64,000 nt of DNA from Camillea tinctor. Taxonomy: Eukaryota > Ascomycota > Sordariomycetes > Xylariales > Xylariaceae. Of this stretch, positions 12,637 to 23,427 are shown piece after piece (position 1 is the first letter of the stretch; every line of letters starts with the position of its first letter). The stretch spans positions 248,001-312,000 of the forward strand of contig MU394059.1 in assembly GCA_022578605.1 (NCBI GenBank), written 5' to 3'. The notes under the pieces are model-generated. The model was not told the DNA's origin, did no database searches, and saw only the letters and a program-made list of their open reading frames with translations. A program made the translations under genes and the position numbers.

Positions 12637-13568
12637 ATGGAGGGTCTCAAGTCTCTCTTCGTCAAGCCGGATCCCAATGCCCAGGTAAGCAAAAACAAAC
12701 CAGTATCTCATCGCAATGATATGATACGATATTATACGATATTCTCCTTTCTGCTATATCCAACAACTGCACCAACCACGATGAATCAACCGAGCCGAAC
12801 CGAACCAAACTAAACCATATACCATATACCATACACCCTATCGAGCCATGCTAACTTCTGTCTCCGCCGCCGCGCTTCTCTCCGACCCCCCTCCCCCCTT
12901 AGATGCGAAAATGTAACCAACTGATACGCTCCAACATCCGCAAGCTCGACCGGGACATCGCGCAGGTGAAGCAAGTGGAGCTCAAGACCAAGAACCTGAT
13001 CATCCAAGCGGACCGGCGAGCGCAGCGCGACCCGTCGCGGCACGCGCAAGCGGCGAAGGAAGCGCGGGACTTCGCGCGGGAGCTGATCCGGGTGCGGCGC
13101 ACGTCGTCGCGGCTGGTGACGTCGAAGGCGCAGCTGAGCAGCGTGCAGATGCAGGTGAACGAGGCGTTCGCGGTGCGCAAGATCGAGGGCAGCATCCGGG
13201 CCAGCGTGGGCATCATGCGCGACGTCAACTCGCTCGTGCGCCTGCCCCAGCTCGCCGGCACCATGCAGGAGCTCTCCGTCGAGCTCATGAAGGCCGGCGT
13301 CATCGAGGAGATGGTCCAGGAGAACCTGCCCCTCGACGAGGACGCCATGTTCGAGGACGAGGAGGACGAGGCCGCCGGCGAGGTCGACAAGGTCCTCGGC
13401 GAGATCCTCAAGGGCCGCATGGAGAAGACTGGCCCCCTGCCCAGCGCCCCCGTCGCCGAGGAGCCCGTCCCGGCTGCGGCGTCGGCGGTCGCCGCGGAGG
13501 AGGACGAGGAAGACCAGGAGGCTATGATGGATCAGATGAGGAACCGGCTAGAAGCGCTGCGGAGTTAA
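12637..13568 (+). CDS. VPS24: ESCRT-III subunit Vps24 (CHMP3 family)
   Basis: Two exons, 12637-12684 and 12903-13568, give 237 residues. The first exon encodes MEGLKSLFVKPDP and ends in frame at GTAAGC; the second begins MRKCNQLIRSN after a clean TTAG acceptor. The protein is a Snf7-fold helical protein: a basic N-terminal helix rich in Arg/Lys (17-80), central helices with the AGTMQEL and MKAGVIEEM blocks, an acidic linker (about 150-165), and a C-terminal helix ending MRNRLEALRS. The last fits the MIM1-type motif bound by the Vps4 MIT domain. Vps24 caps and remodels Snf7 filaments on endosomes for multivesicular-body sorting. The length equals the family norm of about 220-240 residues. Confidence 0.93.
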
Positions 13569-14209
13569 TTTGTCTCGTGCCGTTGTCGTTGATGATGATG
13601 ATGTTGCACGCATTGTTGTCTTTTTTCTTTCCTCCTCTTCCCGAGCCCCTGCTATCCAATAAGTCCGGCTATTATCATGATGATCATTATACACAACGGC
13701 GTTCGGAGCGGAAATACAGGCTACCTTTTTCGTTGTTTCTGTTCTCATTTGCAATTTAACCATCTTCATGATTCAACAGATATTTTTATTAGGGATGGAA
13801 AATGTTCCAACTTCTTTTTTTTATTGTCACGCCAAAATTCAAGAAGGATAACTGCTACTACCAAAAACCTATCTTCTGTTAGGTAGGAGCATATATAAGC
13901 TACCAATATGTAAAAGTCTACATCTACAGCATCATAAAACTTTTCATAACATTTCAAGCGGAGCCCGACTTGGCTAGAGTAGGACACAGAGACCACGACA
14001 TGTACAATGATATATCTATCTAAGCAGCCTTTCGCTCCCACAACAAACCGTGCGTGCTATAAACCGTCATAGGTAGTAGCTACTACACGACAACCTAAGC
14101 ACGAATCCCGCTTATCCAATAGAAGGGAGTGCGGAAGGGTTTCTAGGCCTATACCTAAAGTACAACTCTATATAACGATCGATTTTTTAAGGGGTCGAGG
14201 GGGCGAAAC
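13569..14209. other. Convergent 3' ends of VPS24 and BTB gene
   Basis: About 640 bases of AT-rich sequence between two converging genes. No ORF or RNA gene was recognised; it presumably holds both 3' untranslated regions. Confidence 0.55.
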
Positions 14210-15897
14210 TTATCGCCAAGAGAACCTCGGCGTAGTAGACACACGATCCGGGCCTTGATCCTCGGCCGTCCAATCCCAGCTCGTCGCCGTAAACACCTCC
14301 CTCGCGAACTTATCCGCACCCATCGCGTTCTCGAACCGCAGTCTCTGGTCCCCGGCCATGGACCTCGTGAAGCAGAACGGCCGCGGATCGTCTTCGGCCG
14401 CCGCACGACGGTCCTTGCCTACCTCCTCCTCGGGCGGCGGCATCCACGCGGCGGCCTGGCGGTTGGTCTTCCACGCAGCACGGGAGAGGGGCACCGAGTG
14501 CGCCGAGAGCAGGGCCTGGACGAAGTCGAGGATGGGCAGCAGCCGCGTGCGCAGGCCGCAGTTGGCGTGGTTCTTGTCGACTTGGTAGGCGGGGCACTGG
14601 CGTAGGGCGGCGAGCAGAGCATCGACGGGCAGCAGGGCGGCGTCGGGAAGGCCGTCGAGAGAGGAGGGCGAGAAGTCGGCGAGGAACAGGAGCCGCTTGT
14701 GCGCGAGGAACTTGACCATCTCGCCTAGCTGGTACGAGTCGCACGCCGCGCTCGAGTCGTACCCTAGCTTGCACTGTCGCTGCGCTTCCGGGCCCCGCGA
14801 CGCGTAGAGAGCTAGGAAGTGTCGCTGCACTGAGCCGATGGTGTTGAGGATGCAGTGACGCCGGTATTGGAGTTCTTCTGTGTGGTGGGAGGTGGAAGGG
14901 TAGGAGAGGTGGAAATGGTTAGGAAGATTGTTTTTCAGGAGGGGATGGGAGAAAACGGGGTACACGCTACAAAAAGGGGGGGAAAGGGGGAAGAAAAGGG
15001 GTTTTACTCACCCTCAAGACCATCCTGTAAATACCACCACGTAGCCGTAGCCGCATCCGCATCCCCTTCCTCCTCGCCAAACGAGCTCCAGCGACAAGAC
15101 CCATTCATGATCAGCTCCCTCGTCGCATCCTGGAACTTCCCCGGCTGGTTCAGCAGCCAGGAAACCAGGATCTTCTGGCGCAGTATATTCTCCGTACTCT
15201 TGCTCATCACCGGCCCTAGGGCCTCATCCCTACCCCCACCACCCCCCAGAGGCCGCTTGTTCGTGACCGGCCACTTGAACTTCAACCCCGCCGCACCCCC
15301 CACATACCTGCCCACCGCGGCCGCGCAGTCAAACCGATCCGCCAGCACCGCCAGCGTAGTGACGTACTGCATGGTCACGGCGGCGCCCTGCGTGCTCACG
15401 CCCGCCCCGTGCAGCACCCTTAGCAGATCCGCGAACGCGACCTCGCGGCGCGCGTACAGCGTCGCCTCGTCGTCGTCCTGGACCGCGACCCAGGGGAGGT
15501 CGGCGGCGGCGGCGGCGCTCGGGTCCGCGAGCCGCCCCAGCGCCTCCCCCACCGCCCGGCCCTCCCGGAACCGCGCGTCGCCGAGCAGCCGGTCGAAGTA
15601 GGCCGACTGCCGCCGCAGGACGGCGAGGGACACGCGGAAGGCGAGGCGGGTGCAAGCGCGCGCTGGGGGGTCGACCGGGGCGGAAGCAGGCATGCGGGGC
15701 AGGGAGCGCCGCGCGCTGCGCAGCGTGCGCTTCGAGGTCTCGAAGGTGGCGTCGAGGATGAGGTCGCCGGTCGCGACGATGGGGATCACCTCGGGGAGGG
15801 CGTCTTCTGCGGGCTGTGCTTTGGCCCCGGATGATGGGGATGGGGATGGGGACGGGTCCTCGGAGGCGGCGGGGGCGGGAGCGCTCGAGGATTCCAT
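14210..15897 (-). CDS. BTB/POZ-like domain protein, function unknown
   Basis: Two minus-strand exons, 15012-15897 and 14210-14877, join in phase (GAG G|AA GAA) to give 517 residues. After a Ser/Pro/Ala-rich disordered start (1-40), the segment around residues 45-210 resembles the fungal BTB fold. It has a ligand-free strand like ILDATFETSKRTL, then a VSLAVLRRQSAYFDRLL block (the usual 'hold that back, shape the dimer' helix) and a helix ending LAVLADRFDC, which is typical of fungal BTB proteins. The C-terminal half (from about 295) holds Cys/His-containing helical sequence with no domain I recognise. Fungal BTB proteins of this kind are abundant and mostly uncharacterised. Some are adaptors for Cul3 ubiquitin ligases, but nothing here proves that. 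It is strongly GC-rich at third positions compared with its flanks. Confidence 0.8.
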
Positions 15898-15995
15898 GTT
15901 TGCTTTTCTGGTCTGTCTCCCGTATGAGGCAATACCTTGAAGGTGCAGGGTGCTGAGGGTCTCATCAGCTTTCTAGTGTGAGCTTGTGGAGAGTC

Positions 15996-15998
<3 letters not shown>

Positions 15999-16080
<82 letters not shown>
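15999..16080. repeat. Compound (CT)n(TGTC)n microsatellite
   Basis: About 15 CT units run into about 13 TCTG/TGTC units, roughly 100 bases upstream of the BTB gene start and probably within its 5' leader or promoter. Confidence 0.93.
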
Positions 16081-16085
<5 letters not shown>

Positions 16086-16323
16086 ATCTTGTCTCTTCTC
16101 ACCCCCTGGAGCTGAATCAAGTGTCCCAAGAAAGCTCGAGCTTTTGTCGTGGTTTACCTAACTCAGTAACCTAGCCTAGGTGATCTCTATTTGTTTATAG
16201 GTAGTTGATGATTTGAGAACATTTAGGTATATAATATTTAATTCAAGCTTTATAAATTAGAATAGTGAAGTTTAGTTGAAGTTTAGGCAAGTGCCTCGGT
16301 GTATATAAGGGACGGATACCTAG

Positions 16324-16333
16324 TACCTAGGTA
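16324..16333. repeat. TACCTAGGTA palindrome
   Basis: A perfect 10-base palindrome, one of three exact copies in the window (also 30388-30397 and 62587-62596). Confidence 0.9.
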
Positions 16334-16814
16334 ACTAACTATAATCCTGACATACAGGTGTTGCTATCGGTCGTTGTATGACGTTTGCTGCTCACAGTGG
16401 GTGATAAGTGGAACCGCTAAGCCAATCGTGGATCCCTGCATTCGCAATGCTTAAATTCAGTAGGAACCTTGGGACTTATACCCTTCAACTTCTTCTTATA
16501 CTCTTCTTGGTATATGTATTTTTTTTTTTTAAAAAAAGTGACATTTATACGAACACTACATCTCGTTTCCCCATTCCATAACAGTGCCTTATACTATTAT
16601 TTTTGTGTGGGTATATCATCTCAGCATGAACACCAACGTCCAGCCTTCCCCCCCCCCCCCCCTCTCGTTCCTGTTATAAGATATCTTCGTTTTCCTAGCT
16701 CGGATATAAAAAGATACCTTGAATCCTGTTACCATAAATCCACTACAGGGTATTATTCTGAGGAATTCTTGTTCTGATTTTATGTTAGAATGACTATCAG
16801 TGATATAGCCTTCC

Positions 16815-18086
16815 TTAGGCCGCAGTCGTCTTCTCCGTCACCTCAGGTTTGGTCTCGTGGTTGCTTTCTTGAGGCGCCTCGGTGGAATCGGCTCTAACAT
16901 CATCAATCGAATCGGTCGGGGTTTTCTTGGGCTTCTGGAGGGGCCAATGGCCTTTGACTTCACGATATCTCATTACGAAGAAGGAAATCATCACTGCAAT
17001 CCAGTAAAGGTTATACGAGATCACCGAGCCGTAGGTGGCGGAATTGGTCCAGCCCAGGATGGCGTTGAAAATACCCCAACCACCACCACCATTCAACTCG
17101 GGGCTGCAGCACTACAATGTAGAAGTTAGCAACCATGTTTATTTTATAGGATTGTTTTAACGGAGTATCACTTACGTTGACATGCCAAACACTCGAATCA
17201 ATGTCATAGGATCCTGCTCCAGTTCCCAGCTCGGCAGCATCTCCTCCAACGATGTTGTTCCATTTTTGGTTTTCGAAGTACCACACCGCACGAGAGAAAA
17301 GACCGGCAGCAACCAAGTACAGCAGACAGGTGGAGGCTATCAGGAAGTACTGAAGCTTAGTTGAGGCACCGCCCCTAATGAGAGTCTGGTTAGTATACGT
17401 TTGCACTACTCGTAAGACTAGTTACTCACTTGTAGAGAATATAGCCGACAATGGAACCAACGATCAGGCCAATGACGACTGGAAGTGGTACAGCCGTAGC
17501 GGGTGCAGAAAATGTAACGCCAGCAATGAACACGATAGCCTCAATACCTTCACGTAGTACGGTAATGAAGGGAAGAATAAACATGGCGTACTTCTCAGCG
17601 AGGCGCTTGAACCAGCCACGTCGTCCAGTGACTTGCAAGGGGGCTTCCAGCGCTTTGGCTAGCTTTACGCGCCACTTCTCTTGCATCTTACCGACACGGA
17701 GGAGGGCGACGCCGACTACACTGATGATGAGAGAAGCGAAGAGAGCGAATGCGCCCTCATAGTTGTACTCGTTGGTATCCCAAGTGTTCTTGCCAGCAGT
17801 GTAGAAGGCGCCGATCAGCCCTCCAGCAACGACGAGGCAGAGGAATAGGCCTAAGGCTACGCCAAACCATACCTAAACAGTGTGTTAGTTTTGTGTGTGA
17901 TCTATGATAAGTGCGATCCATGGTACTGACCTGCCTGACGAGTGTCTTGTATACGGCCACATCTCGATTCGGGCCATCGAGAGTCTGCTTGAGGAAGGCC
18001 AAGAGCACAGACACGATGATGACTGTCTCGAGGGTCTCTCGAAAGACGACGAGGAAGACGGGAACAGAGAATACGTCGGCCGTCAT
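16815..18086 (-). CDS. FTR1: High-affinity plasma-membrane iron permease Ftr1
   Basis: Four minus-strand exons, 17931-18086, 17430-17872, 17176-17374 and 16815-17111, give 364 residues with all phases consistent. The protein has about seven hydrophobic segments. It carries the two iron-handling R-E-x-x-E motifs of the family: RETLE at 16-20 in the first membrane helix and REGIE at 159-163. The C-terminal part has the conserved [11 protein letters not shown] and SYNLYWI blocks, followed by a charged cytosolic tail (about 330-364). Ftr1 transports Fe3+ produced by a multicopper ferroxidase. That partner, FET3, is the next gene, divergently transcribed. Two consensus ATCWGATAA sites lie about 200-230 bases upstream of its start and fit repression by an SreA-type GATA factor in iron-replete cells. 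Confidence 0.95.
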
Positions 18087-18289
18087 GGCGATGTACGAGA
18101 TTCGAAATCTGTGCTCACTGTCGGGGAAGGAGAAGATAAGAAAAGAATCCGAGGAGTGACAAAAAAAAATTAAAGTTGATATGTGATTATCATTCTATTA
18201 TTTTTTTTCTTCTCTTTTGGTAGGAAGAAGAAATGGGAGTGTGCGAAGCCCTCCGCGATATGTACAAAGGCGCAACTGATTATCTTTCG

Positions 18290-18298
18290 ATCTGATAA
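18290..18298 (+). promoter_or_regulatory. SreA-type GATA site (ATCTGATAA)
   Basis: Exact ATCWGATAA match, 204 bases upstream of the FTR1 start. It is paired with the site at 18311; the start-to-start spacing is 21 bases, about two helical turns. Confidence 0.7.
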
Positions 18299-18310
18299 AA
18301 AAAGAACCCC

Positions 18311-18319
18311 ATCAGATAA
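18311..18319 (+). promoter_or_regulatory. SreA-type GATA site (ATCAGATAA)
   Basis: Exact ATCWGATAA match next to the site at 18290. A CCAAT box lies 22 bases beyond it, an arrangement expected for joint SreA/HapX control. Confidence 0.7.
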
Positions 18320-20250
18320 CGAGGGTAAAATCGAAGAAGTCCAATAGGGCGGGGGGCTGGGGTGTTTGTCACATCAAGCCCCCTCTATCTCGAAGTAGAA
18401 GAAAGTTACTACTAAGTACATACCTATGTCATACATCTACATACTACTCTACAACTCAGTTCCAAGTCAGTTTCCTACCAGAATTATGGAAGTAATAACC
18501 GATAGCGGGATTGGGAGAGACCATGCAGAGCTTGTACAGAAGATCGTCTTTTCCAAAATTACCCGATTTGGTTATTCATTGTCGCACCTTAGTCAGTAGG
18601 TACGTATCTACTCTAAAAAAAAGGTGACGGTTTGCAAACCGCTTTTGGTTCTTAAGAAAGTATCAGCCTGTGTAACTTTTTCATCTTCTTCCTAATGTTT
18701 GCGGGATTTAACGGGTGTTGCTAATTTTGTTGCCGTATCGATCATTCCACAAGCGGGGGTTGAACAACATTGTTGTATGCAATTGGTGATCTTCAACATA
18801 AAGACAACAGCCCATCAGTCGATACAACAATGGTGACAGAGAGAGGGGGGGAAGGGGATCAGAGAAAGAGACCCTGAGCCTAAGCTTGACTCGGAGAGCC
18901 AAGGGTATAAACTATAAATTACACTAAAAAACAAGGGGGTTATGGGTAGTACATAACGTCCACTACACCTAGCTGACCTAGGTAGGTACATAGCAGTCAA
19001 GCATGTAGGCGGAATCAAGCTTTTCCCAAGCATCTCTAGCCAATGGATCTGGCTCTAGCAAGCAGGACGTTTTCTCATTCGCTCAGACCCCCTAGTTCAC
19101 TCTGTATTCTGCAACGCGAGCCAAGAACTTCTTCTATATTGGTCAACACCGCATTCCCTATACTGCCTAGACTGCCTTTCATCTCCCAACCTTTGCGTCT
19201 CTCAAAAAGCTTGTTCTAGACCTAAGATAGGTTACCTAACTTAGACGTATAGGTATCTAGGTTATTCGGTTGAATACCTACATACTTACCCAACTATTTA
19301 CCTACCTATCTAATATATCTTCGGTCTTGCATAGCTTGACCGATTCACCACGACATTATATTACATTACACTACACTACAACTTGAGATTTTCACTTCCC
19401 TGAACCCTACTATCTTCCAAAGCGATAGAGAAGTAGGGTAAAGATCGCTGAAGTTTGTTTCAGTCATTCCCCGCTTGGTCAAAATTCCGGTTACCTAAGG
19501 TTGGTCAACGGGAGCCATGCTGCTATGTAGCCATGTAGCTGTGTAGCCGTGCAGCAATATAGAGGATTGGGTATTATGTGTCACTTTTCAATATCCAAGA
19601 TCCTAGACTGCATGATGTTGGCTATGCCCTACCGCGTTAAACAAACGTTTCAACAGGTTCATCAAAGTCCAAATATGTAAAATTATGTTACCTTAGCTAA
19701 GGTAGGTAGGGTAAGTGTAGGCAAAAGTTACCCTGTCCCATAGCTTGGTGGTACACCCACTGTATACTAGATAAATTTTGTTAAAAAAAAAGAGAACAGA
19801 ATAGAGGATAGAGAGAGAAAAAGAGGAAGAGAAAAAAAGATGGACATCTCCGCAAGTTGACCTGACCCAACCGATCCAGACAAGGCCAGACTCTAGCCAT
19901 GGCCGAAATGGTCTGACCTACACTAACAACCTACATATACCACATCAACTGGCTCTAAGTACCTAATGCTACATATGTTTGGTGGGAATAATCAAAAGTT
20001 TGCTCAAAATCGAATTTGTGACACAAACTAATTCCACTTTGAGCAATAAAAAATTTTCAGTTTTCTCTTCTTCTTCTCTGTCCCGCGGACGAATGGTCGT
20101 CCTCTCGTGTTCGGCTAGGCGATAACTAATGTAGTCGGTCGTAGGGGCGGTATGGATGTAAGTTTAGTAGGTTGAAGCCGGAAGGTGGTAGGGCTTCGAA
20201 AAGGTACATATAGAACCAAACTAGTTTAATTTCGGGGCAACTGTAAACGG

Positions 20251-20259
20251 ATCTGATAA
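20251..20259 (+). promoter_or_regulatory. SreA-type GATA site (ATCTGATAA)
   Basis: Exact ATCWGATAA match about 650 bases upstream of the FET3 start, followed by a run of A. Confidence 0.65.
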
Positions 20260-20386
20260 AAAAAAAAGGTTTTAGGTTAGATTAGCGCTTGGGTCCCTGT
20301 AAAGCTACCTGGGTGTGTTAGTCGATGTTAGTGGGGAGAGAGACCACACCATCTGCTCATCTGCTCATCTGCCCACCTGCCTGTCC

Positions 20387-20395
20387 ATCTGATAA
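20387..20395 (+). promoter_or_regulatory. SreA-type GATA site (ATCTGATAA)
   Basis: Exact match about 510 bases upstream of the FET3 start. A near match in opposite orientation (TATCAGATC, 20408-20416) follows at once, making an inverted pair. Confidence 0.65.
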
Positions 20396-20902
20396 GGCAT
20401 TGGAACGTATCAGATCGCCCAATTAGCCGAACGTTGAGGGTTACATGTACCTACCACCACCCAATGATCCCGCCCTCGCTGATTGATAAGATAATCGTTA
20501 CTAGGTTAATTCTTTATGTAGGTATGTAGTACATAGTACCTACATGTACCATAACAGGTACTGACATGATGCATCTAAACCTAGATGCCTTTGACGTAGA
20601 GTAGGTACTCTCTAGTCTGGACTAATACATACCTGCTCTCTGTATCGAGGCTGAACCTATTCTATGTATCTGTGTAAGTATTCCTTGTTTGTTTTTTTCT
20701 CTTTCCTTATTCTTTTTTACTCGGACCCGGTATCGCTCCACGAGCGGGACTCTGAATAACAGGAGCCTCGTTTGACAAGTCTCTTGTTACTTTTGTTTTA
20801 CTTTTTTTTTTTCTTTATATGAGGTTCCTAGTTTCTGGTCATGCGAATCGCATCGTCACTGGTTGATTAATTAAGTGATTTCTGAGTAGGTCCTTCATCA
20901 TC

Positions 20903-23427
20903 ATGTTGTCCTCACGGGGATGCTTCGCCGCTCTCCTGACTCACGCAGCCTGGCAACATCTTGCTGCAGCAGCCACTGTCACATATGACTTTAATATAAC
21001 CTGGGTGACAGCTAATCCAGATGGCGCATTTGACCGGCCGACGATTGGTATTAACGGACAATGGTAAGTTTATGCTATTCCTGGATTATAATTGTTTTAT
21101 ATTTTAACGGCTTGACTTACTAACATTCTATCATAGTGAGTTTGTGTTTTCCCCTGGACCTTAGGTCAATGTACCTAGGAGGAGGCTTTTCTGAGCAATG
21201 GGACTTATACAAAAGATATCTTAAGCATACAATATATTGACTCTTTTCCAGGGCCTCTGCCGAGAATATCAGCCGACGTGGGTGACAATATCGTCGTTCA
21301 TGTAACAAACCAGCTGGGAAACCAAACCACTTCACTTCACTTCCATGGCTTATTCCAGAATGGTACTACACAGATGGATGGACCATCTCAGGTCTCACAA
21401 TGTTCTATCCCACCAGGGTCTAGTTTTACTTACAACTTCACCGTGAGATATTTATTTCTTTATTTAGCATATCTGGTCTCTCATATCCCCGGGCTAACAA
21501 CTGGAGGTAGATCAACCAACCCGGAACCTACTGGTATCACTCTCATGTACACGCCCAATACCCCGACGGCCTCAGAGGACCGTTGGTTATCAACGATCCT
21601 GATTCTCCCTTCCTTGGCATGTACGACGAGGAATTCGTTGTTACCGTGTCCGACTGGTATCATGACCAGATGACCGACCTTCTACCGGGCTTCATCAGCA
21701 AGAACAACCCAACGGGAGCAGAGCCTGTTCCGCAAGCTGCTTTGTGGAATGACACTCAAAATCTAAAGGTTCCCGTTGAGCCAGGCAAGACTTACTTGTT
21801 CCGCATGATCAATATCGGGGCTTTTGCCGGGCAAAATATCTGGTTCGAGGGCCACAATATGACCATTGTCGAAGTCGATGGCGTATACCATCAGCCCGCG
21901 GTAGCAGAAATGATATACTTGTCTGCCGCACAGCGTTGCAGTTTCTTGGTGACTACCAAGAACGAGACTACAGCTAACTATGCGTTCGTTGCAAGCATGG
22001 ACACCGTGAGTTAATCTCTAGCCTCCTATGTATGATATATTATTTATACAACGCTTTGCTGATTCCTGCCCCTCAGACTCTGTTCGATACGCTACCAGAC
22101 GATTTGAACTACAACGTGACCGGGTGGCTTGTTTACGATGATACCCTATCTCTACCCGAACCTGCCACTGTCGACGAGTTGAATTTCTTCGACGACATGA
22201 CTTTAGTTCCTTATGACAACCAGACCCTTTTTGGAGAGCCTGACAAGATCATTGAGCTAGACGTGATCATGGATAACCTCGGAGACGGCGCCAACTAGTA
22301 TGTCCGCCCTCAAGATCATCAATCCTTCAGTGTTAATTACTAACCTCACAACCAGTGCTTTCTTCAACAATATCACCTACAGCGCGCCGAAGGTGCCCAC
22401 GCTCTACACGGCGCTAACCGCGGGTGAGCTGGCGACCGACCCCACCGTCTACGGCACGTACACGCACTCGTTCGTCCTGGAGAAGGGCGAGATCGTCCAG
22501 ATCATTGTCAACAACCTCGACACGGGCCGCCACCCCTTCCACCTCCACGGGCACCACTTCCAGGCCATCTACCGCTCGGCAGAAGAAGCGGGCACGTTCG
22601 AGGATTCGGGCATCACCGAGGCCGACTTCCCCGCCATCCCCATGCGCCGCGACACGCTGGTGCTCTACCCCGACGGCAACATCGTGTTGCGTTTCAGGGC
22701 GGACAATCCAGGTGAGCAGCAAGTCCTCTTTCCCGCTCTCCCTAAAAAAGAAAATGGCAAAAAAAAATAGCAAAGTCCATGCAGCAAGATGCAGAACTAA
22801 CCTTCCCCCCCTTTGTTTTTTTCCTAATAGGAATCTGGCTCTTCCACTGCCACATAGAGTGGCACGTCGCCTCGGGCCTCATCGCGACCATGGTCGAGGC
22901 GCCCCTCGACCTGCAGCGCACCCTCACGATCCCGCAGGACCACCTCGCCGCGTGCGCCGCGCAGAGCGTGCCCACGGCCGGCAACGCCGCGGGCAACACC
23001 GCGGACCTGCTCGACCTGGGCGGGGAGAACCATCCCCCTGCTCCTCTGCCCGCGGGGTATGTTCTATTTCCTTTACTTTCCTTGATTCCCCCCTTCCCTC
23101 TTTTCCAGAAACGCAGAGAGAGAGAGAGATAGAGAGAGAGAAGGTGAATGTACCCGCATTTATCAAGCCGAGCTAACCATACCCGTCTCCAGCTTCACCC
23201 CCCGCGGCATCGTAGCCCTCGTCTTCAGCTGCGTGAGCGGCATCCTCGGCGTCGCCGTCGTGGCGTGGTACGGTCTCGCGCCGGACCCCTCCGCGGCGCA
23301 GAGCCCCGTCGAGACCGAGGCTACCACTGCTACTACTACCGCTGTAGGGACTAGCAACGCGGAGGCAGAGGGGCCTGTTCTAGTCACTGGAGCTGCTTCG
23401 GGAGGGGGCGGTGCTTCGAGGAGTTAG
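20903..23427 (+). CDS. FET3: Fet3-type multicopper ferroxidase
   Basis: Seven exons, 20903-21063, 21253-21442, 21511-22005, 22077-22297, 22356-22711, 22831-23056 and 23193-23427, give 627 residues (yeast Fet3 has 636). It has a signal peptide (1 to about 24), three cupredoxin domains and a C-terminal transmembrane helix (about 555-580). Copper ligands are visible: LHFHG (83-86), YWYHSH (124-129), HPFHLHGH (415-422) and HCHIEWH (480-486). The conserved NPTGAEP block of Fet3 proteins is present; its Glu takes part in iron oxidation in yeast. Fet3 oxidises Fe2+ to Fe3+ outside the cell and passes it to Ftr1, encoded next door. Joining exon 1 to exon 2 requires two-step splicing of a nested intron; see the separate entry. 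All other junctions are ordinary and in phase. Confidence 0.94.
21064..21252 (+). other. Probable spliceosomal twin intron (stwintron) in FET3
   Basis: The external intron begins GTAAGT at 21064 and has a perfect TTACTAAC branch region (about 21116-21123). Its expected acceptor AG at 21135-21136 is interrupted. An internal intron, 21136-21251, begins GTGAGT and ends TTTTCCAG. Removing it rejoins A21135 to G21252 and rebuilds the acceptor ATAG, so exon 2 starts at 21253 and reads TGG CCT CTG CCG (WPLP), the family consensus. Single-step splicing to 21251 gives a stop after about ten codons. Splicing to 21136 gives a stop after nine. Nested introns of this acceptor type are known in filamentous ascomycetes. 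The alternative is a one-base insertion or sequencing error beside a normal intron. Confidence 0.75.

Larger units (their letters stand above)
15898..16814. other. Upstream of BTB gene, microsatellite and AT-rich spacer
   Basis: It contains the CT/TGTC repeat listed separately, a TACCTAGGTA palindrome (16324-16333), a poly-C tract at about 16649-16663, and short poly-T/poly-A. No gene was recognised. Confidence 0.5.
18087..20902. promoter_or_regulatory. Shared FTR1-FET3 divergent regulatory region
   Basis: About 2.8 kb between the two start codons with no gene. It contains four exact ATCWGATAA motifs (18290, 18311, 20251, 20387), a near match on the opposite strand at 20408-20416, a CCAAT pentamer at 18341-18345, further CCAAT at about 20416-20421 and 20460-20464, and an ACCTAGGT palindrome (18976-18983). 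In ascomycetes, SreA/Sre1 binds ATCWGATAA and the CCAAT-binding complex recruits HapX at iron genes. The assignment to these factors here is inference from motif and context. Confidence 0.7.

Noticed and set aside
14310..14774. Several overlapping ORFs on both strands across the BTB gene, 14255-14774
   Set aside because: The high GC third-position bias keeps other frames open; their translations are Arg/Pro/Ala-rich and domain-free.
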